Source: Citrobacter amalonaticus
GTDB lineage: Bacteria > Pseudomonadota > Gammaproteobacteria > Enterobacterales > Enterobacteriaceae
DNA length: 64,000 nt
Direction of reading: 5' to 3'
Assembly: GCF_018323885.1 (NCBI RefSeq)
Contig: NZ_AP024585.1
Span: 2,542,001 to 2,606,000, forward strand
The notes under the pieces are model-generated. The model did no database searches. It worked only from the letters and a program-made list of their open reading frames with translations, and had not been told where the DNA came from. A program made the translations under genes and the position numbers. Positions 52,860 through 60,566 of this stretch are shown here, piece after piece. How positions within the stretch are numbered: position 1 is the stretch's first letter; the number at the start of each line of letters is the position of its first letter.

Positions 52860-53044
52860 GCACCAACATTGTAATGAATAGGAACATGGTGCGGATTATT
52901 GCAATCCCATTCCATGACTGCCCCCGCAACTGTAGGCGGATGCAGAATATCCTCGTGCAGCATATTTTGTTGCAGGTCACTGTAAAGCGAATCTTTATGG
53001 GAAGGCCGATATTCTGATTACCGTGAGTCAGGAGACCTGCTGTC
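52860..53044 (+). ncRNA. Cobalamin (adenosylcobalamin-type) riboswitch
   Basis: The conserved blocks occur in order: AGGAACATGGTGCGG (52880-52894), TGCCCCCGCAACTGTA (52918-52933), CACTGT (52978-52983), GGGAAGGCCG (52999-53008) and the B12 box AGTCAGGAGACCTGC (53026-53040) followed by TGTC. This matches the class I aptamer family. The 5' boundary is approximate. Cobalamin riboswitches normally turn expression off when B12 is plentiful. The aptamer ends about 235 nt before the first proposed start codon, leaving room for an expression platform. Confidence 0.93.
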
Positions 53045-53278
53045 AAATTTATACCCCATTGAGTGGACGGGATGGTCCATGTGATGAATTATTTGATATT
53101 AGGCACCGTGAAAAAGTGAATCAGATCCTTGACTGAACCGCTGACTTTCTTTATTTGCATAACGTCATGCATAAATTTCACGATGTCCTGTCATCTATCG
53201 TCATGAACTCTCCCGATATATGGAACGATATAATCCATGACCAGACGTTCAGATTCTGGCATGAACGGGATGATAATA
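53045..53278 (+). promoter_or_regulatory. Long leader between riboswitch and first gene
   Basis: About 230 nt with no gene, between the B12 box and the first ABC gene. It would contain the expression platform. No classic terminator with a T-run is obvious, so control at the ribosome site or by Rho is possible. Several in-frame start codons of the first gene (53237, 53261, 53270) lie at its end. Confidence 0.5.
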
Positions 53279-54331
53279 ATGCACGCTAATGTTACCTCTT
53301 TACCTTATAAAAAAATGCTTCTGGTTGTTGCTGGTGCCGCACTGTTTCTCACCTCAGGTCTTTCTCATGCAGCCAAAACGGAATATCCATTGACGATAAA
53401 AAACTGTGGTCGGGATATGACATTTCACGCAGCGCCAAAACGTGTTGCCACCGTAGGACAAAACAGCACTGAGATCCTGTATGCGCTGGGCCTGGCCGAT
53501 CGCGTGGTAGGCACATCGCTGTGGTTCGGGCCCGTTCCCGACGCGTATAAGACGGCAAATGACAAGATTGCAGTTATTGCGCAGAACATCCCCAGCTTCG
53601 AAGGCATCATTGCCAAAAAACCGGATCTGGTCGCCAGCCAGTTCGAATGGCAGATCGGCCCTGCGGGCACGGTGGCGTCTTATGAACAGTTCAGCGAACT
53701 GAAAGTCCCGGTCTATACCGCACCGGCAGACTGCGCGAAAGATAACGAAGATGGCGGTGACGGCGTGCGCAAAGGCATGTTTGATATCGCAATGGTCTAT
53801 CAGGAAGTGGCCGACTTAGCGAGGATCTTCGACGTTCAGGATAAGGGCGAAGAACTGATTGCCAGCCTCAAAGCACGTGAAACGGCAGCGAAGAACAAAA
53901 TCGCCGGGATGGACAACAGCGTCTCCGCCGTTTTCTGGTTCTCCAGCGCCGACCTGCAATTGGATCCGTATGTCGCCGGGAAATTAGGGCCTGCTGCCTG
54001 GATTGCGCAGACCCTGGGTATCAAAAACGTCATTGATTCCGCAGAGGAGTGGCCAACGGTCGGTTGGGAAACCATCGCCAAAGCCCAACCGACAGTGATT
54101 GTGCTGGGGGAAATGAGTCGTCGACGTTTCCCGGCCGATGACTGGCAGGTGAAAATGGATTATTTGAAATCCGATCCGGTCACCCAGTTGATCCCCGCCG
54201 TAAAAGCCGATCATTTACCAGTGATTGATGTACAGACCATGAATGCCGGAATCAGAACGATTGACGGTGTTGAAAAACTGGCTGACGCCCTGGTTGAGTA
54301 TGGCTTAGCGCATCCACAAGCCGCGCATTAA
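53279..54331 (+). CDS. BtuF/FecB-type periplasmic binding protein, riboswitch-controlled
   Basis: About 350 residues, periplasmic binding protein of the cobalamin/siderophore importer family (class III, two lobes joined by a long helix). A signal peptide (KKMLLVVAGAALFLTSGLSHA) precedes the mature start AKTEYPLTIK. The N-lobe has the family sequence PKRVATVGQNSTEILYALGL. Two Cys in the N-lobe (KNCGRD and PADCAKD) could form a disulfide. It is clearly different from E. coli BtuF. I chose ATG 53279 (GGGA 8 bases upstream); 53237, 53261 and 53270 are alternatives in frame. The cobalamin riboswitch suggests a corrinoid or related ligand, though specificity is not proved by sequence. Confidence 0.85.
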   Translation: MHANVTSLPYKKMLLVVAGAALFLTSGLSHAAKTEYPLTIKNCGRDMTFHAAPKRVATVGQNSTEILYALGLADRVVGTSLWFGPVPDAYKTANDKIAVIAQNIPSFEGIIAKKPDLVASQFEWQIGPAGTVASYEQFSELKVPVYTAPADCAKDNEDGGDGVRKGMFDIAMVYQEVADLARIFDVQDKGEELIASLKARETAAKNKIAGMDNSVSAVFWFSSADLQLDPYVAGKLGPAAWIAQTLGIKNVIDSAEEWPTVGWETIAKAQPTVIVLGEMSRRRFPADDWQVKMDYLKSDPVTQLIPAVKADHLPVIDVQTMNAGIRTIDGVEKLADALVEYGLAHPQAAH

Positions 54332-54395
54332 CCCTCGTTTCGCGCCAGTTCCTGACGTGGCCGGCGCGTGTTATGCACTCCAAACGCAGGTGACT

Positions 54396-55463
54396 ATGAG
54401 CGATTTACGCAGGACGCGTCACGCCGTTAGTCGGCTGGCGGTCAATGTTTGTGGCCATGCCCTCTGGGTTAGCGTGCTGATGTGTGGCGTCCTGCTGGCA
54501 GGGATCGCCATTGGCGAGACGTTTATTCCCTGGCAGCACGTATTCAACACGCTGGCAAACCATCTGTTTGATACCGATTATCCGGTTGATGCGCTGGATG
54601 CCGGGATTGTCTGGAACTATCGCCTGACCCGTGCGCTGGTCTCAGCCAGTTGTGGCGCCTGCCTGGCCGTGTCCGGCGTGGTTTTACAGTCGTTACTGCG
54701 CAATGCGCTTGCCGAGCCGTATCTGCTGGGCATTTCCGCAGGCGCATCAACCGGTGCGGTGCTGGTTGCGCTGACCGGACTGGGCGCCGGGATGATCAGC
54801 ATGTCGTTCGGCGCATTTGTCGGTGCCCTGACTGCCTTTTTGTTTGTGGCCCTTCTGGCGGTAGCGGCAGGCGGCAGACAAGGCGGTGGGGTGACGACGC
54901 AAATCATTCTCGCCGGGATTGCCAGTTCCCAGTTATTCAATGCGCTGACCTCGCTGATCATCACCCGTTCAGCTAACGCGGAACAGGCACGCGGCATTAT
55001 GTTCTGGTTACTCGGGAATCTGAGCGGCGTCCGCTGGCCGGATGTGGTGCTGGCGATCCCCACAGCGTTAGTTGGCGTTGCGATATGCTTCTGTTATGCC
55101 CGCCATCTGGATGCCTTCTCTTTTGGCGCGGAGTCCGCCGCCTCACTGGGGATTCCGGTAAAACGCACACGTGGCGTGCTGATTGCCGCCGTAACGGGTA
55201 TGACGGCCATTATGGTCTCCATCGTCGGCGCTATTGGCTTTGTGGGACTGGTGATCCCTCACGCCGCCCGTCTGCTGGTAGGCCATCAGCACCATCGTTT
55301 GCTGCCTGTCAGCGCGCTGATCGGCGCCATTTTCCTGATCGTCGCTGATGTTATCTCCCGCACGCTTCTCCCCGGACAAGTTCTGCCTATCGGCGTTATT
55401 ACGGCCCTGGTCGGTGCGCCCGCGTTTTCCATCATCCTGATCAGAGGAAACCCGACCAAATGA
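54396..55463 (+). CDS. BtuC/FecD-type ABC importer permease
   Basis: About 355 residues, inner-membrane permease of the FecCD family with around ten helices. Typical blocks are RLTRALVSASCGACLAVSGVVLQ (first third), the LAEPYLLGISAGASTGAV segment and the C-terminal GFVGLVIPHAARLLVG with the ATPase-coupling helices. ATG at 54396 lies behind AGG; a GTG at 54357 would extend it by 13 codons. It starts 65 bp after the binding protein and overlaps the ATPase gene by 4 bp (ATGA). Confidence 0.9.
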   Translation: MSDLRRTRHAVSRLAVNVCGHALWVSVLMCGVLLAGIAIGETFIPWQHVFNTLANHLFDTDYPVDALDAGIVWNYRLTRALVSASCGACLAVSGVVLQSLLRNALAEPYLLGISAGASTGAVLVALTGLGAGMISMSFGAFVGALTAFLFVALLAVAAGGRQGGGVTTQIILAGIASSQLFNALTSLIITRSANAEQARGIMFWLLGNLSGVRWPDVVLAIPTALVGVAICFCYARHLDAFSFGAESAASLGIPVKRTRGVLIAAVTGMTAIMVSIVGAIGFVGLVIPHAARLLVGHQHHRLLPVSALIGAIFLIVADVISRTLLPGQVLPIGVITALVGAPAFSIILIRGNPTK

Positions 55464-56275
55464 CCGTCAATCCTGTACCGACTCCGGTTGCCATCCGCGA
55501 CGCGATAATTCAGGCGAAAAGTCTGCACTGGCAGGTGAAAGGCAAAGTGATCGTCAATGACGTCTCACTCAGCGTGGCGCCGGGTGAGTTTGTCGGCATT
55601 ATCGGCCCCAATGGTTCCGGGAAAACGTCGCTGATTTCATTGCTGGCCGGTCTGCTGAAGCCCACCGCCGGTCACATCCTGTTGCAGCAAAAAGCGCTGC
55701 ATCGCTATTCACGTCGTCAACTGGCGCAGCAGGTCGCGCTGGTTGAGCAGCAGGCAGAAACCAGTGAGCGCCTGACCGCGATACAGGCCGTCTCGCTGGG
55801 GCGAACCCCGTGGCTGAGCCTACTGAATCCGTGGTCGGACAACGATGACGATATCGTCCAGACCATGCTGGAGAAAGTCGATCTTCAGCATCTTCGCCAT
55901 CGCTGCTGGCACACCTTTTCCGGCGGCGAAAAACAACGCCTGCATATTGCCCGCGCGCTCGCTCAGCAGCCACAACTGCTACTGATGGACGAGCCCACTA
56001 ATCACCTCGACATTCAACATCAGATTGGCCTTCTCAGTCTGGTGAAACGCGAAAAACTGACGGTTGTCGCCGCTCTCCACGATCTCAATCATGCTGCCAT
56101 GTTCTGCGATCGCATCATCGTGATGAACGCCGGTCGTCTGGAAATGCAGGGCCGTCCCTGCACCATTTTCACCCGCGAGAATCTCCGCGCCTGGTTTGGC
56201 ATTGACGCCATCGTCGAGCGCGATCGCCATGGTGCGAACTGTTTTATTCGTTATCAAAGACCTGAAGAAACCTAA
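55460..56275 (+). CDS. BtuD/FecE-type ABC importer ATPase
   Basis: 271-residue ATPase of the same importer. Walker A GPNGSGKTS (near residue 51), signature FSGGEKQRLHIARAL, Walker B LLLMDEPTNHLD and H-loop VAALHDLNHAA are all intact. It overlaps the permease by 4 bp and ends 11 bp before pseudoazurin, placing the transporter and the electron-transfer genes on one transcript unless a hidden promoter lies within the ATPase gene. Confidence 0.92.
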   Translation: MTVNPVPTPVAIRDAIIQAKSLHWQVKGKVIVNDVSLSVAPGEFVGIIGPNGSGKTSLISLLAGLLKPTAGHILLQQKALHRYSRRQLAQQVALVEQQAETSERLTAIQAVSLGRTPWLSLLNPWSDNDDDIVQTMLEKVDLQHLRHRCWHTFSGGEKQRLHIARALAQQPQLLLMDEPTNHLDIQHQIGLLSLVKREKLTVVAALHDLNHAAMFCDRIIVMNAGRLEMQGRPCTIFTRENLRAWFGIDAIVERDRHGANCFIRYQRPEET

Positions 56276-56286
56276 GGAAGCCCCCC

Positions 56287-56727
56287 ATGAACTCTCTGAA
56301 AAAGAGCCTGAACGTATTGTGTTTGCTGCTCCTCACCGCCTCTGCCTTCGCGCAAACCCACGAAGTACTGATGAAGAATCGCGGTTCAGCAGGCCCCATG
56401 GTCTATGAGCCAGACTACCTGGAGATTCAGCCTGGCGATACGGTGAAATTTATCCGCAAACATAAGAGTCACAACGCAGCCTCGATTGCTGAACTCTCGC
56501 CTGCGGGCTACCCGGGATTTATCGGCAAAATCGATGAGGAGATCGCAGTGAAGTATGACAACGCGGGCTTCTACGGCATTAAATGCACCCCGCATTATGC
56601 GCAAGGGATGGTCATGCTGATTAAAGTCGGCAACGCCACCCTGCCGGACAGCTATCGCGCGTTTACGGCCCCCGGGATCGCTAATAAGCGCTTCCAGGAT
56701 ATCTATTCGCGTATTGATAAACAGTAA
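56287..56727 (+). CDS. Pseudoazurin (type I copper protein)
   Basis: 146-residue periplasmic cupredoxin. The signal peptide ends AFA at residue 22, with mature start QTHEVLMKN. The copper ligands are H62, C100, H103 and M108 (CTPHYAQGM). After removing 22 residues they become His40, Cys78, His81 and Met86, exactly the canonical pseudoazurin numbering. The family carries electrons from cytochrome bc1 to periplasmic copper nitrite reductase, N2O reductase or cytochrome c peroxidase. It lies 11 bp after the ATPase and 11 bp before the Rieske gene. Unusual for an enteric. Confidence 0.93.
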   Translation: MNSLKKSLNVLCLLLLTASAFAQTHEVLMKNRGSAGPMVYEPDYLEIQPGDTVKFIRKHKSHNAASIAELSPAGYPGFIGKIDEEIAVKYDNAGFYGIKCTPHYAQGMVMLIKVGNATLPDSYRAFTAPGIANKRFQDIYSRIDKQ

Positions 56728-56738
56728 GGGAGAGCGCT

Positions 56739-57293
56739 GTGGTGGTGGAGAACAAACAGCCGGATAAAGACATTCAGCAGCAACGACGCAACTGCCTGTG
56801 CAAATTGACAAAATTTGTTGGCGCAGCGGGAGTGACCGCCGCCGTCTGGCCGTTAATTTCCGCATTAGGGCCGGACGAAACAACGCGCGGAGAAAATGAG
56901 CCGATAGACGTCTCGCTGGCGGGGATCGCCGCAGGACAAACCCTCAGACGCATCTGGCAAGGGAAGCTGATCCTCATCCATCATCGCACGCCGGAAGAGA
57001 TTGTCGCGGCCCGCACGGGTGACCACAGCACGCTTGTCGATCCGCAATCGGACAGCGAACGGGTCGCGTCTGACTATCCGCAGTGGCTGGTTGTTCAGGG
57101 GTATTGTCCGCATGCCGGCTGTGTTCCCAATACCAGACCCGGTGGACAGGGCTGGATTTGCCCGTGTCACGGTTCGGAGTTTGATACGTCCGGACGGGTC
57201 ACCCGCGGCCCCGCAACCACTAATCTGGCCGTTCCTGAGTTTGCCTTTCATCCTGATGGTCTGACCGTGCGTATAGGCGCTAAGGACGTGTGA
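56739..57293 (+). CDS. Rieske iron-sulfur subunit of a cytochrome bc1 complex
   Basis: 184-residue ubiquinol-cytochrome c reductase Fe-S subunit. An N-terminal twin-arginine-like segment (RRNCLCK, about 16-22; the usual Phe is Cys) precedes one membrane helix. The [2Fe-2S] site is intact: C123-x-H125 (CPHAGC) and C141/H144 (CPCHGS), with C128 and C143 for the stabilising disulfide. RGPATTNL corresponds to the conserved GPAPxNL. GTG at 56739 follows GGGAG. It transfers electrons from quinol at the Qo site to cytochrome c1 and precedes the cytochrome b gene by one base. Confidence 0.94.
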   Translation: MVVENKQPDKDIQQQRRNCLCKLTKFVGAAGVTAAVWPLISALGPDETTRGENEPIDVSLAGIAAGQTLRRIWQGKLILIHHRTPEEIVAARTGDHSTLVDPQSDSERVASDYPQWLVVQGYCPHAGCVPNTRPGGQGWICPCHGSEFDTSGRVTRGPATTNLAVPEFAFHPDGLTVRIGAKDV

Positions 57294-57294
57294 G

Positions 57295-58434
57295 ATGATC
57301 CGCTGGCGCATTCCTTTCCCGCGCTCCATCGCCGGTGTATGGCTGTTTGCCGTTGGTGCGATCCTGCTGGTGATGCTGGGAATACAGATCCTGACCGGTA
57401 TCGTGCTGGCGATGTTTTACGTCCCGACGACATCGCTGGCGTTTGATTCCATCATCCACATCATGCGCGCGGTCAGTCACGGAGAGTTGCTGCGCAATAT
57501 GCACGCCATCGGCGCATCGCTGTTTTTCTTTGCCTGCTATTTGCATATTTTCCGTGGCATGTATTACAGCGTCTACCGCAGACCGTATGTGACGATGTGG
57601 ATGGTTAGCGTCACGTTGTACGTGCTGCTGATGATCACCGCGTTTCTTGGCTACAGCCTGATTTGGGGGCAAAAGAGCTACTGGGCAGCGACGGTGATCA
57701 CCAGTTTCGCCCGCGCTATTCCGGTAGTGGGCGACGGGTTGTATACCTTGCTGGTAGGCGGCTATGCGCCTGGCACCCCTACGCTTGGGCGCTTTTACGT
57801 CCTGCACTTTATTCTTCCCGTTGTGGTCGTGGTGATGACGATTTTCCACGTCCGTACGGTACAGTCGGCCTTTGCTCACGCGATGAAACGGGCCTTCAGC
57901 GAGAAAGCGTCTCGTCGTCTGCTCTTCGATTACCGAATCACGGATGCAGATGCTATTAAAATCACGTTATTCCTGATGCTGTTCACCTGGTTTTTGTTCT
58001 TCGCGCCGCACTATCTGAGCAGCGCGGATAACTTCATCCCGGCGGATCCCACGGTGACTCCGGCGATTGTTGCCCCGGAATGGTACTTTCTCCCCTTCTT
58101 TTCCATTCTGCGCTGCTTCCCGAACGAACTCGTCGGGCTGGTGGCGATGTGCGGCGCGGTGCTGATCTTCTATTTTCTGCCGTGGCTGGATACCTCCCGC
58201 GCACGTTTTCGTCACTACAGCAAATGGGTGAAATGGGGTTTCTGGCTGTGGGTGCTGAACGTCTGTTTTCTTGGGTGGCTGGGATCAAAAGCCCTGGTTG
58301 GCCCCGATCTGACGGAGGGCATTCGTAATGAAGAGGGATGGATCCGCGCGGTCTCGCAACTGTCGACAATCGGCTATTTCGCCTGGTTTTTACTGGTGCT
58401 GCCCTGTCGTCGTTTTCTGGAAAAGCAGGACTGA
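57295..58434 (+). CDS. Cytochrome b subunit of a cytochrome bc1 complex
   Basis: 379-residue eight-helix diheme quinol oxidase subunit. Haem ligand pairs are H70/H84 and H171/H185, both with the 13-residue spacing of true bc1 cytochromes (b6f has 14 in the second pair). The Qo motif PEWY is at 261-264, followed by LPFFSILR. The N-terminus is shorter than usual because the first helix begins almost at the start (IPFPRSIAGVWLF). Length is slightly below the 400-430 typical of bacteria. It oxidises quinol and recycles one electron through the Q-cycle, pumping protons. Confidence 0.95.
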   Translation: MIRWRIPFPRSIAGVWLFAVGAILLVMLGIQILTGIVLAMFYVPTTSLAFDSIIHIMRAVSHGELLRNMHAIGASLFFFACYLHIFRGMYYSVYRRPYVTMWMVSVTLYVLLMITAFLGYSLIWGQKSYWAATVITSFARAIPVVGDGLYTLLVGGYAPGTPTLGRFYVLHFILPVVVVVMTIFHVRTVQSAFAHAMKRAFSEKASRRLLFDYRITDADAIKITLFLMLFTWFLFFAPHYLSSADNFIPADPTVTPAIVAPEWYFLPFFSILRCFPNELVGLVAMCGAVLIFYFLPWLDTSRARFRHYSKWVKWGFWLWVLNVCFLGWLGSKALVGPDLTEGIRNEEGWIRAVSQLSTIGYFAWFLLVLPCRRFLEKQD

Positions 58435-58436
58435 AG

Positions 58437-59243
58437 ATGATGAGACAATTACTCAGATGCAGCATGCTGTGGGTGGTACTCTGCGCGATGAGCCCCACAT
58501 TCGCGCAAGAGCCTGTTCCCACGCGCCAGGAGTGGAGCTTCAGCGGTCTCTCCGGAGAATATGATAAGGCGCAATTGCGACGCGGTTTGCAGGTCTATGA
58601 AGAGAAGTGTCGGGCCTGTCACGGCATGAAATACCTGACGTTTCGCACGCTGACCAAACCTGGCGGCCCGGAACTAACGACAGAAGACGCGAAAAATCTC
58701 GCCAGCGGCTATGTCTTTCCGATTATTCAGGATGACGGTCAACCCGGTGAGCGGGACGGCACCCTGAACGACAGCTTTATTTCGCCTTATCTCAACGATC
58801 AGGAAGCGAGACACCTGAATAACGGCGCCCTGCCCGTGGATTTAAGTTATATCGTTCGCGCCCGAACCTACGATCGCGGCTTTCCGCAATTTCTGCTGGA
58901 CGCGTTTATTCCCTACACTGAGCAAGGCGCGGATTACCTCTTCGCGCTCTTAACCGGTTATCTGCCTGATGACCCGGAACTGAAGGCGAATCGTTATTAT
59001 CCTGGTGGGGTGATTAACATGCCAAAACCGCTGGCGGACGGCGAAATCGAATGGCAGTCAGAATCGCATGTCGCGCAAACTGAAGAACAATACGCACGGG
59101 ATGTCACCGCCTTTCTGACCTGGGCGGCCGATCCCGACCTGACGGCGAGAAAACATCAGGGAATGTACGTCATGGGGTATCTCGCCATCATGCTGGCGTT
59201 ATTATGGATGATGCTGCGGATGAAAAGACGCGCACAACAATAA
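58437..59243 (+). CDS. Cytochrome c1 subunit of a cytochrome bc1 complex
   Basis: 268-residue membrane-anchored c-type cytochrome. A signal peptide ends near TFA-QEP (residue 23). One haem motif CRACH is at C58-C61-H62; M195 in INMPKPL is the likely axial ligand. NGALPVDLSYIVRAR is a family hallmark. A C-terminal helix (about 244-262, YVMGYLAIMLALLWMMLRM) anchors it. Covalent haem attachment needs the Ccm system, which enterics have. The start is ATG 58437, 2 bp after the cytochrome b stop. It would reduce pseudoazurin. Confidence 0.94.
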   Translation: MMRQLLRCSMLWVVLCAMSPTFAQEPVPTRQEWSFSGLSGEYDKAQLRRGLQVYEEKCRACHGMKYLTFRTLTKPGGPELTTEDAKNLASGYVFPIIQDDGQPGERDGTLNDSFISPYLNDQEARHLNNGALPVDLSYIVRARTYDRGFPQFLLDAFIPYTEQGADYLFALLTGYLPDDPELKANRYYPGGVINMPKPLADGEIEWQSESHVAQTEEQYARDVTAFLTWAADPDLTARKHQGMYVMGYLAIMLALLWMMLRMKRRAQQ

Positions 59244-59267
59244 CGCGAGAAAGAAATCGCAAACCGT

Positions 59268-59298
59268 GACCAGTCAGCCTGATGCTGGCTGGTCATTA
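59268..59298 (+). terminator. Terminator-like hairpin after cytochrome c1
   Basis: GACCAGTCAGC / GCTGGCTGGTC (one G-T pair) with loop CTGAT, 24 bp after the stop. It is followed by ATTATCTT, a modest T content. It marks the end of the bc1 operon and faces convergent ychH. Confidence 0.7.
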
Positions 59299-59312
59299 TC
59301 TTGCAGGGAACG

Positions 59313-59591
59313 TTAACTGTGACGACGATTATCGTTACGGCGGCAACGTTTGTCGTAATGGCGCACCCACCAGTAGCGGTCGCTGACTTGTTCATGCCCC
59401 CCTACGCGGGCACCCGCCAGCCACAAAATGGCGCCGACGAAGATACTGAGCACTGCACCATGTGCGAAAAATTGCGGCAGGTTAAATTGCGGCAACTGGT
59501 TTAAAATGGAGTAACCCACACCAACCACCATAACCACTAACCCCAAACCCATGAGCACATTACCGAGTAACGAAGCGTTTTTGCGTTTCAT
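59313..59591 (-). CDS. ychH: Inner-membrane stress protein YchH
   Basis: 92-residue protein with two membrane helices (about 10-30 and 41-62) and a basic C-terminus ending NDNRRHS. It matches E. coli YchH, an inner-membrane protein linked to stress and biofilm-related responses and known to be CRP-dependent. It marks the right border of the bc1 region. Confidence 0.92.
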   Translation of the reverse strand: MKRKNASLLGNVLMGLGLVVMVVGVGYSILNQLPQFNLPQFFAHGAVLSIFVGAILWLAGARVGGHEQVSDRYWWVRHYDKRCRRNDNRRHS

Positions 59592-59682
59592 GTGTCACCT
59601 CCGGAACTTTTGGGTTGCTTCAGGGAATACCCCTAATCCATATGTGTAAAGTATAGACAACACACCACTTTGGTAGTGCGCC

Positions 59683-59698
59683 TGCGATCACAATTACA
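59683..59698 (-). promoter_or_regulatory. CRP-like site upstream of ychH
   Basis: On the minus strand TGTAATTGTGATCGCA matches the CRP consensus at 7 or 8 of 10 key positions, about 95 bp before ychH. CRP control of ychH is reported in E. coli. Confidence 0.45.
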
Positions 59699-59865
59699 CC
59701 CCATTATTCAACAAATCTTTACAAATAAGCCTCTGAACACCTTGACTTTCCAATAATCAATAAAGGCAATTATTCAGTTTCCGGGTAAAGTGACACGGTG
59801 CTTTGTCAAGCGGGGCGACAGACAGTAAACTACGCGCCAGTTATTGAAACACTCAGGATAAAAAC

Positions 59866-60450
59866 GTGACGATTAAACTGATTGTCGGCCTGGCGAACCC
59901 CGGCGCTGAATATGCAGCCACCCGACATAATGCGGGCGCATGGTACGTCGATTTACTGGCAGAGCGGTTGCGTGCTCCTCTGCGCGAAGAGCCGAAATTC
60001 TTTGGCTACACCTCCAGAGTCAGTCTGGAAGGTGAAGATGTCCGTTTATTAGTTCCCACCACGTTTATGAATCTGAGCGGCAAAGCGGTCGGCGCAATGG
60101 CGAGTTTTTATCGCATCAATCCCGACGAAATTTTAGTGGCCCACGATGAACTGGATCTTCCCCCTGGCGTGGCAAAATTTAAACTCGGCGGAGGTCATGG
60201 CGGACACAACGGGCTGAAAGACATTATCAGCAAGCTCGGCAATAACCCTAACTTTCATCGCTTACGTGTCGGAATCGGTCATCCGGGCGATAAAAATAAA
60301 GTTGTCGGCTTTGTATTAGGCAAACCGCCTGTTTCAGAACAGAAGTTAATTGATGACGCGATTGACGAAGCGGCGCGTTGCACTGAGGTATGGTTCAAAG
60401 ACGGTTTGACCAAAGCAACGAATCGATTGCACGCCTTTAAAGCGCAATAA
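59866..60450 (+). CDS. pth: Peptidyl-tRNA hydrolase
   Basis: 194-residue essential enzyme releasing peptides from drop-off peptidyl-tRNAs. [14 protein letters not shown] (11-24) carries the catalytic His21 (His20 without Met) and the conserved Asn; FMNLSG and [10 protein letters not shown] complete the site. GTG start as in E. coli. It is followed by ychF. Confidence 0.98.
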   Translation: MTIKLIVGLANPGAEYAATRHNAGAWYVDLLAERLRAPLREEPKFFGYTSRVSLEGEDVRLLVPTTFMNLSGKAVGAMASFYRINPDEILVAHDELDLPPGVAKFKLGGGHGGHNGLKDIISKLGNNPNFHRLRVGIGHPGDKNKVVGFVLGKPPVSEQKLIDDAIDEAARCTEVWFKDGLTKATNRLHAFKAQ

Positions 60451-60566
60451 GCAGTGATGTGCGGCATTTTTGCCGTACGCTGTGTATAATAGGCAAAGTT
60501 ATTTCCATTTCTACAATCTGTTTTCTACAACAGGTTGATTATTAAGATATTAAGGTGATTTAAATC

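Noticed and set aside
57295..58434. Cytochrome b as part of a b6f-type or formate/hydrogenase cytochrome b
   Set aside because: Both haem His pairs have 13-residue spacing and the protein is not split; with Rieske and cytochrome c1 beside it, bc1 is the only good fit.
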